Assembly (NCBI RefSeq): GCF_007743815.1
Contig: NZ_CP036265.1
Span: 3,242,823-3,306,822, forward strand
DNA from: Alienimonas californiensis
GTDB taxonomy: Bacteria; Planctomycetota; Planctomycetia; Planctomycetales; Planctomycetaceae
Direction: 5' to 3'
Length of the DNA stretch: 64,000 nucleotides
Below are positions 21,432-29,818 of the stretch, one piece after another; positions within the stretch are counted from its first letter, which is position 1; each line of letters opens with the position of its first letter. The notes under the pieces are model-generated. The model was not told where the DNA came from and ran no database searches. It saw only the letters and a program-made list of their open reading frames with translations. Both the position numbers and the translations under genes were made by a program.

Positions 21432-21455
21432 GGGGGGAGTCTAGCGAGCCGCCGC

Positions 21456-21486
21456 GTGAGCCCGGAGCGCAAGCTCCGGCCGTGCG
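21456..21486. repeat. REP-like element, left copy flanking the RAYT gene
   Basis: A 31-base element beginning GTGAGCCCGGAGCGCAAGC. It contains a 7-bp hairpin CCGGAGC/GCTCCGG closed by a GCAA (GNRA) loop. An exact reverse-complement copy lies at 21989-22019 on the other side of the transposase remnant, and a diverged pair occurs at 41102-41184. The unpaired 5' GTGAG may be the recognition mark used by a REP-associated transposase. Confidence 0.9.
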
Positions 21487-21501
21487 TCGTCTCGGCGACG
21501 A

Positions 21502-21956
21502 TTATTGCCCGTGCAGGACGTACTCAATCTTCTCCGCTAAAGCGGCGTCGCTGAACAGGAAGGCAATGTCGCCCCCCGCGGTCCACCACTTTTCACGGCC
21601 GGAGCCGCTCACCTTTTTCAGCGTCCGCGTCGACCAGCTTTTCAGCTCCTCCCGGACTCGTTTCGGCGACGCTTCGCCCGACGCGACGACCACGTGAACA
21701 TGGTTCGTACGCACGTTCAGCGCGTGCAACGTCCAGCCCCGCAGCACGCAGTGCCGGCGGATGACGGCGTCCACTGCGGCCCGTTGATTCAAGTCGAGAA
21801 GACAGGCGTCTTCTGTCATCGAACGCTCAGCCGACGTGCGGAGCGCTTCGTCGGGCGGCAGCGGACTCCCGCCCCTCGCCGTGGACCCGCGAACGTCCCC
21901 GGAAGACAACTCCCGTAGGTCGTCCAGGTGATGAAGAGGGCGAGCGGGTCGATCAA
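21502..21956 (-). pseudogene. Frameshifted REP-associated tyrosine transposase (RAYT, IS200/Y1 HUH family)
   Basis: The 5' part in one frame reads LALFITWTTYGSCLPG, the typical RAYT N-terminal motif. The rest continues in the next frame from DVRGSTARGGS to the end, with the HUH metal site in NHVHVVVAS and the catalytic Tyr in EKIEYVLHGQ. The break is at a C-run on the plus strand (21897-21900): adding one base restores LPG-DVRG and a single frame. It is therefore a one-base deletion in a homopolymer, either a true inactivation or a sequencing error. The start is probably TTG at 21956, although the frame stays open to GTG at 22019 inside the REP copy. Perfect inverted REP copies flank the gene. 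Confidence 0.82.
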
Positions 21957-21988
21957 GGAAAAACCCCGGGGCGACGGTTCTACGACGG

Positions 21989-22019
21989 CGCACGGCCGGA
22001 GCTTGCGCTCCGGGCTCAC
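21989..22019. repeat. REP-like element, right copy flanking the RAYT gene
   Basis: Exact 31-base reverse complement of the element at 21456-21486, ending GCTCCGGGCTCAC. It begins only four bases beyond the stop of the esterase gene, so it also forms the 3' end of that transcript. Together the two copies bracket the RAYT remnant like a small mobile unit of about 560 bp. Confidence 0.9.
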
Positions 22020-22022
22020 AAG

Positions 22023-22778
22023 TTATTTCTCCTGCCGGAACAACCACGCGATCAGCCCGTCCGGCGTGCCGTAGGCGGGGGTCCAGGAATCGTGCCCCAC
22101 GCCGGGATATTCGATGTAGATCGGATGGCCCCCCGCGGCGACCACCGCGGCGACCATCTCCCGGCTGCGTTCGACCGGCACGGCGGAGTCCTTGTCGCCG
22201 TGGGCGACCCACAGCGGCAGGTCCGTCAATGCGGCGGCCTTGTTCGTGTCGCCGGCGCCGCAGATGGGGGCCGCGGCGGTCCAGAAGCCCGGTTCGCGGG
22301 TCGTCCAGTCCCAGGTCCCGTAGCCGCCCATCGACAGCCCGGTCAGGTACAGCCGGTTCCGGTCGATCGGCAACTCCTCCAGCGACGTGTGAACCAGGTC
22401 GCGGACGGCCGCCAGCGGGGCGGTTATCTCGCCGGAGTCCTCGCCGGTGCGCCAGTCGAGGCTGCCCCACCGCTCCCCGCTGGGGCACTGCGGGGCGAGA
22501 ATGAAGCAGGGGAATCGCTCCCGGTATTCGTCGGAGAGCATCGCCGGGAAGAAGTGCTTCGCCACGACGGACGGATCCGAGCCGCGCTCGCCGGCGCCGT
22601 GCAGGAACACGACCAGCGGGTAGGTCTCGCCCTCTTTGATCTCCTTCGGGGCGACGAAGAGGTGTTGGTACTCCGTCCCGTCGGCGCCGGCGTGGGTCCG
22701 ATACTCGATCGCGTCGGACAGCGTGGGGGGCGGATCGGCGGCGGGGAGAACGGACATCAGCAGGGCGGCGGCGAGCAT
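22023..22778 (-). CDS. Secreted alpha/beta hydrolase (carboxylesterase/phospholipase-like)
   Basis: 251 residues with a short signal peptide (MLAAALLMSVLPAADPPP). It is an alpha/beta hydrolase: oxyanion segment VVFLHGAGERGSD, nucleophile elbow GLSMGGYGTWD (Ser), acid in HGDKDSAVPV and catalytic His in GVGHDSW. The arrangement matches the prolyl-oligopeptidase-like esterases (LpqC/PHB-depolymerase related) common in planctomycetes, which cut ester bonds in extracellular or periplasmic substrates. The exact substrate is unknown. The stop codon lies next to a REP element. Confidence 0.83.
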   Translation of the reverse strand: MLAAALLMSVLPAADPPPTLSDAIEYRTHAGADGTEYQHLFVAPKEIKEGETYPLVVFLHGAGERGSDPSVVAKHFFPAMLSDEYRERFPCFILAPQCPSGERWGSLDWRTGEDSGEITAPLAAVRDLVHTSLEELPIDRNRLYLTGLSMGGYGTWDWTTREPGFWTAAAPICGAGDTNKAAALTDLPLWVAHGDKDSAVPVERSREMVAAVVAAGGHPIYIEYPGVGHDSWTPAYGTPDGLIAWLFRQEK

Positions 22779-22852
22779 CGGGAGCGTCGATCGGGGAGCG
22801 GGCCAACCGATGCATCTTGACCCCTCGCACGCGGCGGAACTAGCGTCGCCGC

Positions 22853-23971
22853 GTGTCTTCCGCCCGCCTGTCGCCGCGAATTGCCGCCGCCCTGGGGGCC
22901 TGCGCGGGCCTCTGCGTGGCCGTCTCGGCCTTCGCCCAAACGCCCGCCGGGCCGGAGCGCCCGCGGGTGCTCGTGCTGACCGGCGGGGAGGTCTACGGCG
23001 GGATGGTCACCGAATACAGCTTCGGCGTGAAGGTGCGGAGCGCGAACGGCTCCATCGTGCTGCCGGCCGACCGCATCGAGGTGAACGCGGCGAACCTGGA
23101 CGAAGCCTACCTGCAAATGCGGGGCGCCGTGTCGGACGACGACGCCGCCGGTCATGCGCAGCTTGCCCGGTGGTGCCTCTCCAATCGCCTGCCGCACCGC
23201 AGCCGGGAGGAACTGCTCACCGCGTTGCGACTCGAACCGGACCGGGACGACTGGGCCCGCACGTTGCGACGGTTGGAAGCGGCGATCGCCGGGGCCGGGG
23301 GCGCCGTCCCCGCGCCGAGCGACGCCACGACCGGCGTCGTGCCCGCCTCTCACGAAGCGGCCGCCGCAGGGAACTCCGCCCCGGCGACGGCGGCGGCGGT
23401 GGGGCTTTCGGGAGACTCGCTGCGGACCTTCACGGGACAGGTCGAACGCGTCCTGCTGACCCGCTGCGGCAACGCCGGCTGCCACGGCGGCACGGACGGC
23501 GGGACGTTCCAACTCACGAATCCCTCCCGGTCGGCGATCACCACGCGGCAGAACCTCGCCGCGTCGCTGGCGTTCGTCGGCGACGGGGGGAACCTCAGTT
23601 CGCCGCTGCTGACGGCCTGCGTCGACCGCCCGGACCGCCGCGGCCGCACGCCGTTTCTCGTGCAGGGCGGGGCGGCGTCGCGGGCGCTGCTGGCGGCGTG
23701 GGTGGCCCAGGTCGCCGCCGAGCGGCCGGACCTCGCCGCCCGTCACGCCTCGCCGAATCCGGAAGACCCCTATGTTCCGCAAAGTTTGCCGGATTCCGGT
23801 GAAGCGGCGCCGGCGTCACGACCGATTCGACCCGACGCGTTCGACCCCGCGGAGTTCAACCGAACCTTCGCCGCCCCGCCCGCCGCTCCGGCGGCCGCAG
23901 TCCTCCCGACCGCGGCGCCCGCGGCGGCGGCGCCTCCCCCGATTCCCCCTTCCGCGGACCTGCCGGAATGA
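22853..23971 (+). CDS. Secreted protein with a CX4CH cytochrome-like motif
   Basis: 372 residues from GTG, with a signal peptide (IAAALGACAGLCVAVSAFAQ). The N-terminal third contains a short beta domain (VLVLTGGEVYGGMVTEYSFG) and a helical stretch. Near residue 200 is LLTRCGNAGCHGG, a CX4CH motif in a setting (small residue and Gly after His, followed by FQLTNP) that resembles planctomycete cytochrome-c-like segments, but with two extra residues compared with CXXCH. Whether haem is attached is unknown. The C-terminus is Ala/Pro-rich. The stop overlaps the next start (ATGA), so the two secreted proteins are probably made together. Confidence 0.7.
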   Translation: MSSARLSPRIAAALGACAGLCVAVSAFAQTPAGPERPRVLVLTGGEVYGGMVTEYSFGVKVRSANGSIVLPADRIEVNAANLDEAYLQMRGAVSDDDAAGHAQLARWCLSNRLPHRSREELLTALRLEPDRDDWARTLRRLEAAIAGAGGAVPAPSDATTGVVPASHEAAAAGNSAPATAAAVGLSGDSLRTFTGQVERVLLTRCGNAGCHGGTDGGTFQLTNPSRSAITTRQNLAASLAFVGDGGNLSSPLLTACVDRPDRRGRTPFLVQGGAASRALLAAWVAQVAAERPDLAARHASPNPEDPYVPQSLPDSGEAAPASRPIRPDAFDPAEFNRTFAAPPAAPAAAVLPTAAPAAAAPPPIPPSADLPE

Positions 23972-24954
23972 CCTCCGCGACTCGCCCCGCTGCTTCGCCC
24001 GGACCGTTCTCCCGCCGCCGCCGGCCGCTGCGTCGCGCCCTCTGGGCGGCGACGCTGGCGGGCTGCTGCGGGACCGTCGGCTGTCAGGGAACCGGCGGCC
24101 CGTTGGCCCTGCTGAAGCGGGGCGACGCAACGTCGGGGTCCGCGGTCGCCGAGGACCCGTTCAACGCGGCGGAGACGGCGCTGGCCTCCGCGTCCGGTCC
24201 CGGGGGGCAGGGGAAGGAAGGCCGGGCGAGCCTGGGCCTCGGCGGCGGGGTCGTTCGCACCGCATCGTTGGACGGCGCCCGCACCGCGGCCCGCCCGGCG
24301 TCCGGTTCGACGGCGTCCGGCGTGACCCGCGTCGATCCGAACAAGCCGCCGCAGTCCGCCGCCGGCCGCTGGAAGGCCGGCGAGGGCTCCGACGCCGGCG
24401 CCGCCAAAGTGACGCTCGCCGGCGGGGCGTTCGCCGCCTCCGACGCCCCGGCCGAGGCCCGCGTCACGCCCGTCGCCGCTCAGCAGACCGCCCGCGCCGC
24501 CATGCCCGCCGCGGCCCCGGCGACCCCCGCGGCGAAAGCCCCCGCGGCGACGGACACGAAAGAGGACATCGACTGGGGCGCCGAAATGGCCGCCTTCGCC
24601 GATAAGGCGGCCGCGGAGACTTCGACTCCTGTCGACTCCCCCGCGACTCCCAATCCGACTCCCGCAAAAGAGTCGACGGGCGTTACAAAGCCCGCGGCGA
24701 CCGTGACGGAGAATCTCGGCGACCCGCTCGATCGGGAATCGCTGCCGCACGCCCCGCTGTGGAACGCCTCGGCGGAGAGCGAGCCGGCCGAACCGGCCGC
24801 CGCCCCCGTGAAGCCGGCCGTTCCCGCCCCGTCGGCCGCCGCCCCGGCGGCCGAAGACGACGGCTGGCGCTCGCGGACCGCCGCCGAACCGGCCCCCGCC
24901 GCTTCGGCGAAGACCGAGCCGGCCGCAGCGATCGACCCGTTCGCCGGACTCTGA
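23968..24954 (+). CDS. Low-complexity Ala/Pro-rich exported protein, possible lipoprotein
   Basis: 328 residues. Arg-rich start (SRRRRPLRRALW) then a short hydrophobic stretch ending LAGCCGTVGC, which could be a lipobox. The remainder is an Ala/Pro/Thr/Ser-rich disordered chain with repeated PAAAPA-like blocks and no recognisable domain. It begins inside the stop of the CX4CH gene (ATGA overlap), so a shared function at the envelope is likely but unproven. The gene is supported by the coupled start and strong third-position GC bias, not by homology. Confidence 0.6.
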   Translation: MTSATRPAASPGPFSRRRRPLRRALWAATLAGCCGTVGCQGTGGPLALLKRGDATSGSAVAEDPFNAAETALASASGPGGQGKEGRASLGLGGGVVRTASLDGARTAARPASGSTASGVTRVDPNKPPQSAAGRWKAGEGSDAGAAKVTLAGGAFAASDAPAEARVTPVAAQQTARAAMPAAAPATPAAKAPAATDTKEDIDWGAEMAAFADKAAAETSTPVDSPATPNPTPAKESTGVTKPAATVTENLGDPLDRESLPHAPLWNASAESEPAEPAAAPVKPAVPAPSAAAPAAEDDGWRSRTAAEPAPAASAKTEPAAAIDPFAGL

Positions 24955-24970
24955 TTCGTCGGGTCGCGAG

Positions 24971-25753
24971 CTAAGCGGGGGCGGTTCGCACTGGCGAATC
25001 CCCTTCCGCCCCGAGGTCGAGCCGCCAGACGTGCGGCAGGCGGTCGGTGACGGCGCCGGCGAGGTCGCACCAGGCGCCGCAGCGATCGAGGACTCCCGCG
25101 TCCGCGGTGACGGCGACGAAATCGCCCGGTTCGCCGCCCCTCTCCTCCCCGGCCAACCGAGCTTCGGGCCGCAACAGGACGTCCGGGTCCGGCACGCAGG
25201 CGGCGGTCCAGGGGCGGGCGCCGGCGACCTCGCGAATCATCGTCGCCAGCCGGCCGCTGTTGGAAACCGGCCGGTCCAGCAGCCAATGCACGGCCGCGGG
25301 GGCAAATTCGTCCAGTAGATCGCGGATCGCCTCCAGCGCCGGGCGAGTCTCCGCCACGCGGCGGTAGTTCCCGTGCATCGAGGCCATATCGCGAACCGCG
25401 TCGTCGCGGCCCCGCAGCAGCACGCCCCCGCCTAGCGCCGCCTCCACGGTGGTGACGAGGTTGAACCCATCGATCCGCAGCGTGCGGTTCTTCAACGCCG
25501 CCGGTTCGGCCCGCCGCGCGGTGCGGTCGGCGAGGGCGTCGTCGGGGCAGGCGGAGCGCAGCACGGCCGTGCGTTGCCGCTCCGTCAGGGCGAATCGATC
25601 GCCCACCAGCTTGAGGGCCGAAGGGTTCACGTACCCGCGGCTGAGCAGCCAGGAGAGGTGCGCCGTGGCGGTTTGCAGGGCGGGGAGGCGGTCCGCGGCG
25701 AACTGCTCCGCGTCGCGGGGGTGGGGGCCGCGATGGGTGCGGGTGTCCGGCAC
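24971..25753 (-). CDS. DUF434 family protein
   Basis: 260 residues from GTG. The N-terminal segment (DTRTHRGPHPRDAEQFAADR, then LSWLLSRGYVNPSALKLVGD and RFALTERQRTAVLRSAC) is the DUF434 signature. The C-terminal half (RIDGFNLVTTVEAALGGG, HWLLDRPVSNSGRLATMIRE) matches the domain usually attached to it. It contains Asp-rich positions reminiscent of PIN/NYN-type nucleases, but this is a guess. It follows glnE by 11 bases on the same strand and is probably in its operon. Function unknown. Confidence 0.75.
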   Translation of the reverse strand: MPDTRTHRGPHPRDAEQFAADRLPALQTATAHLSWLLSRGYVNPSALKLVGDRFALTERQRTAVLRSACPDDALADRTARRAEPAALKNRTLRIDGFNLVTTVEAALGGGVLLRGRDDAVRDMASMHGNYRRVAETRPALEAIRDLLDEFAPAAVHWLLDRPVSNSGRLATMIREVAGARPWTAACVPDPDVLLRPEARLAGEERGGEPGDFVAVTADAGVLDRCGAWCDLAGAVTDRLPHVWRLDLGAEGDSPVRTAPA

Positions 25754-25764
25754 GGCAGGCGGCG

Positions 25765-28700
25765 TCAGGCTGCGGGGCGAGCGCCGGAGCCCGGGTGGGG
25801 GAAGTGGCGCTGGACCACGTCGCGGACCCGTTCGAGGTGGTAATCCATCTCCGCGGCCAATCGCTCCCGGGCCGGGCGGCCGTCGGGACCGCGGGTGTAG
25901 CCCAGTCGCCGGGCGAGGAAGGCGAACTCCTCCGTACCGGCCGGCGGGACGGTGAGGTCCTTCGCGTTCCCCCGCACGACCCGCAGGGCGTTAATGAGCC
26001 CCCGCAGAAAGCCGTAGGCGTCGCGGAGTTCGTCGTGGTCCGGCGTGGACAGGTGGCCGCCGACGTGCAGGGCGGTCAGGGCGGCCAGCGTGCCGGGGGT
26101 TCTTAATTCGGTGTCGTCCCCGCCGTACTCCCATTGCAGGATCTGGACGAGGTATTCCACGTCCACCAGCGCGCCGGGCGAGAGCTTCGCGTTGACCGTG
26201 CCCGGGGTGACGAGTTGGCGGAGCTGTTTTTCCCGCATCGCCAGCACCGCGGCCCGGTCGGCGGAGCGGCCGCCGAAGATGAGGGCGTCACGGAGGGCGA
26301 GAATCTCCCGCCCGAACGCCTCGTCGCCGGCGATCGGCCGCAGCTTGATCAGGGCCTGCCGTTCGTAGGGCCAGGCGGCGCCGCCGGGGCCGAAATATTC
26401 GGCGAAGGTGTCCTTCCGCACCGCCGCCGCGCCGGCCTGCCCGTAGGGACGGAGCCGGAAATCCAGTTCGAAGATGCCCTCGCGTTTGGCCTCGACGGAA
26501 TCCTTCAGACGTTTGACGAGCTTGTTATAAAACTCGGAGACGCCGATGCGGCCCCGGGCGCCGCCGGCAGTGTCCCCGCCCTCGGCGTACACGACCAGCA
26601 ATTCGACGTCGCTGGCGAAACCTAATTCCCGCCCGCCGCACTTGCCCAGGGCGCACACCGCGACCGGCACGGGAACGCCCTCGGCGTTGCGGGGTTCGCC
26701 GTAGTCCGCGACGAGGGACTCCAACGCCAACCGGACCGCAGCGGAGAGGACGACCTCGGCGATGTCCGTTAATTCCTCGGCGAAGGCGCTGAAGCCCGCC
26801 ACCCCGCCGGACTTCGTCTTGCCCAGGATGTGCCGCATATCCGTGCGGAACATCGCGCGGTCTTTAAAGCGGTTCAGCCGTCGGCGGGCGGCCTGCCGCG
26901 GGCTCTCCCCCGTGCCGGGCGGGGCCGCGAGTTCGGCGGCGAGTTCCTCCTCCAATTCCGCCCGGGTGCGGCGGCGGTCCAGTTCCTCCGGGGAGGCGAC
27001 GATCGGAAACAGGTTTTCGTGTTGCAGACGCAGGAAATCGTGCCAGAGGAAGTCGCTGACCCCCAGCACGCCGGCGACCGCGGTGAGAGCCTCGCTGCGG
27101 CCCAGCCGGGAGACCTCCTCCACCCAGTCGTCCCGGCGGAACAGGCTCTCGAGCATCTCGCTGAAATTCGTCAGCGCCCGCCGCGGGTCCGGGCTATAAG
27201 GCAACAGGTGAGTGAATTGCCCGACCAGCGCCGTGGCGGCTTTCAATTCGGCCAGGCGGCGGTCGTCGGTGATTTTTAATCCGCGGCGATCGGTGAGGTG
27301 CAGCACGTCGGCGGCCTCGCCGCCGCGGGTGCGGACGGCGACCCGCCGCAGGTCCATGCCGAACAGCGCCAGGGCGTTCGTCAGGCCGTAGAGCAACCCG
27401 GGCTGGTCGGCGGCCCGCACCCGCAGCACGGTGCAGTCCTCTGCGGCGGCGTTGTCCAGGTCCAGGGTCATCGGCGGGGGCGGTGCCGGCAGGGCGCTCC
27501 CGGGGCGCTCCGCGGCCGCCGGCCGCACGGCGGTCGCCACCAGCGCCGCGAGGTCCGCCCGGGCGCTGCGGGCTTCGCCGCGGCGGCTGGCCCGTAATAG
27601 TTCACCCAGTTCCTCGCCGAACTCCTTCCACGACGGCGTCTCGCCGTTCGCCCCCTCGGCCCGATACAGCGTGAACGTCATGATGACGCCGCGGCCCTCG
27701 GACGTGCCGAGCGTCGATTCGCAGAACACGTCCGCCGTGCCGATGTCCCAGCCGCGAGCGAACAGCAGGCCGCAAACCGCGGCGAAGTCTCCGCGTTGAT
27801 CGAAGCAGGCGACCGTCAACGCCACTCCGGAGGCCCGACTTTCCTCGGACAGGAGAGGTTCGGCGGCGTCTTCGGGGAGCGGTTGAGCCCGCAGCGCCAC
27901 GGGCCGGTCGAGCGTCAGTCCGCCCAGCAGGCCGGCGTGATCGGCGATCTGATCGGCGGCGAAGGCCGCTTTATAACTCTGCGGCATGCGGTCCGCGTGC
28001 GGCGCCACCGGGGCCGGGGCGGGGGAGGCGGCGCCGCCCTCGGCGCCCTCGATGACGTACTTTCGGAACACCGCCCGCACGGCCCGGCAGTGCTCCTCGT
28101 AGTGGGCGACGAAGGAGGCGGCGTCCGGGAAGTCCAGCCGCCGGGCGAGGTGCCGCAATTCCCGGTCGCCCTCCGGCAGGGCGTGTACCTGACGATGGTG
28201 CCGCAATTGCAGGGCGTGCTCGACGGTCCGCAGGAAGTGATAGCCCGCGGTGAGGCGGCGATATTCGTCGGCCCACAGCAGCCCGTGATCGGCGAGGCGG
28301 GCGAGGCCGTTCAGCGTCCCGCGGGCTCGCACCCCCGGCTGCGCCCCGCCATGCACGAGTTGGAGGCACTGCACCGTGAATTCGATGTCCCGGATACTGC
28401 CGGCCCCGCTTTTAACCTCGCCCCAGGTGCGGCCGGAGGACTTGAGGCTGTCCTCAATTCGTTTCTTGCTGGCCCGGACGCTCTCCCGCACTTCTTCGGC
28501 CGGGGTGCCGTAGATCAAGGGCTCCGCCGACTTGAGGAAGTCGTGTCCGAGGGCCAGGTTCCCCGCGATGGGCCGGGCCTTGACCAGCGCCTGCCGCTCC
28601 CAGGCCCGGCCGTGCTTGCGGAGATAATTCAGGTGGGCCGCCGGGGTGTTGACCAGCGGCCCGCTGCTGCCCCACGGCCGCAGCCGCATATCGACCCGGT

Positions 28701-29598
28701 ACAGAAATCCCTCGCCGGTGGCCTGCGACAGGGCCTTGATGAGGCGTTGGCCGAGCGTCCAATATTTCGTGGCGTCGCCTTCGGCGAGGAAGGCGAGGTC
28801 AATGTCGCTGGAGTAGTTCAATTCCTCCCCGCCCAACTTGCCGAAGGCCAGCACGCAGAAGCGGTTCGCGTCCACGCCCAGTTCGTGGGCGATCAGATTC
28901 AACCCGGCCTGGGTGAAGCCGTCCGCCAGCAGCGAGAGTTGGGCGGTGACGCTGCGCAGGTCCAGCAGCCCGAAGGTGTCGCAGGCGCCGATGCGCAGCA
29001 GTTCCCAGTGTTGATAACTGCGGAGGCCGTCCAACCGGGCTGCGGGCGTGGGCAGGCCGTCGGCCATCGCCAGGGCTTCGGTGAGGAAGTCCTCCCGCGA
29101 TTTGAACGCGGGTAACTGGCGGTGCTCCGTCAGCCGGCGGAGGTAGTCCGGGTTCCGAATGAGGATGTCGGTGAGGTACTGGCTGCCGACGAACAGGCGC
29201 ACGAGGATCTCGACGGCCCGCGGGTGGGCGGCGAGGTAATCGAACAGGGCGTGCGGCGGCTTGTCTGCGCGAGGCTTGCCGGCGTGGGATTTCGCGGCGC
29301 GATCGGCGGCGGCCCGCACGAATCGCTCGAAGTTCACCAGACTGGCGTCCGGCGCCGGGGCGTTGGCGAGGGCAGCCAGCAACGGGGGGAGCACCTTCTC
29401 CTTCACCCCCGGGGCGAGGTCGCCGGCCGCGGCGAGGGTCGCGTCCAGTCGGCGGCGGGCGGCGGGCCGGTCGTCGAAGGGCACCATGTCCCAGGGGTCG
29501 ACCGGAGCCGCGTCCGGGGGCGGAGCGGCCGGGACGGACCGGGCGAACTCCGCCTCCGGGGCGGGGGGCGGATCGGGGGGGGGCGGGGACGCGGGCAT
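25765..29598 (-). CDS. glnE: Glutamine synthetase adenylyltransferase/deadenylylase with inserted ACT-like domains
   Basis: About 1277 residues, against roughly 950 for Escherichia coli GlnE. Two nucleotidyltransferase domains are visible. The N-terminal one, with FGKLGGEELNYSSDIDLAFL (about 252-270), is expected to deadenylylate. The C-terminal one, with LGKCGGRELGFASDVELLVV (about 983-1000), is expected to adenylylate; its second acidic residue is Glu. Between them, at about 585-800, are two ACT-like segments, the second (CTVLRVRAADQPGLLYGLT) closely resembling GlnD ACT domains. The protein therefore probably tunes glutamine synthetase activity and may sense glutamine itself. The start at MPASPPPPDPPP is chosen because the longer frame upstream is not family-like. 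A DUF434 gene follows. Confidence 0.93.
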   Translation of the reverse strand: MPASPPPPDPPPAPEAEFARSVPAAPPPDAAPVDPWDMVPFDDRPAARRRLDATLAAAGDLAPGVKEKVLPPLLAALANAPAPDASLVNFERFVRAAADRAAKSHAGKPRADKPPHALFDYLAAHPRAVEILVRLFVGSQYLTDILIRNPDYLRRLTEHRQLPAFKSREDFLTEALAMADGLPTPAARLDGLRSYQHWELLRIGACDTFGLLDLRSVTAQLSLLADGFTQAGLNLIAHELGVDANRFCVLAFGKLGGEELNYSSDIDLAFLAEGDATKYWTLGQRLIKALSQATGEGFLYRVDMRLRPWGSSGPLVNTPAAHLNYLRKHGRAWERQALVKARPIAGNLALGHDFLKSAEPLIYGTPAEEVRESVRASKKRIEDSLKSSGRTWGEVKSGAGSIRDIEFTVQCLQLVHGGAQPGVRARGTLNGLARLADHGLLWADEYRRLTAGYHFLRTVEHALQLRHHRQVHALPEGDRELRHLARRLDFPDAASFVAHYEEHCRAVRAVFRKYVIEGAEGGAASPAPAPVAPHADRMPQSYKAAFAADQIADHAGLLGGLTLDRPVALRAQPLPEDAAEPLLSEESRASGVALTVACFDQRGDFAAVCGLLFARGWDIGTADVFCESTLGTSEGRGVIMTFTLYRAEGANGETPSWKEFGEELGELLRASRRGEARSARADLAALVATAVRPAAAERPGSALPAPPPPMTLDLDNAAAEDCTVLRVRAADQPGLLYGLTNALALFGMDLRRVAVRTRGGEAADVLHLTDRRGLKITDDRRLAELKAATALVGQFTHLLPYSPDPRRALTNFSEMLESLFRRDDWVEEVSRLGRSEALTAVAGVLGVSDFLWHDFLRLQHENLFPIVASPEELDRRRTRAELEEELAAELAAPPGTGESPRQAARRRLNRFKDRAMFRTDMRHILGKTKSGGVAGFSAFAEELTDIAEVVLSAAVRLALESLVADYGEPRNAEGVPVPVAVCALGKCGGRELGFASDVELLVVYAEGGDTAGGARGRIGVSEFYNKLVKRLKDSVEAKREGIFELDFRLRPYGQAGAAAVRKDTFAEYFGPGGAAWPYERQALIKLRPIAGDEAFGREILALRDALIFGGRSADRAAVLAMREKQLRQLVTPGTVNAKLSPGALVDVEYLVQILQWEYGGDDTELRTPGTLAALTALHVGGHLSTPDHDELRDAYGFLRGLINALRVVRGNAKDLTVPPAGTEEFAFLARRLGYTRGPDGRPARERLAAEMDYHLERVRDVVQRHFPHPGSGARPAA

Positions 29599-29818
29599 GT
29601 CGCAATCGATTTGAGCGGTCCGAGTGTAACGTCCCAACGCCGTTCGCTCTGCCGCCGTATGCCGGGACGCACCCTTTGTGCGGGACGTCGGGGCGGGTCT
29701 CCATTTCGGAAATCCCTGTGCCCCCCGAGGTTCCCGCAACCGTTGTTCCCGGCCTGACCGGCCCGGTAGGATGGTCGGGTTCCGTTCACCTCTCTCCGCA
29801 CCCGCGAAAGACCTCGCT

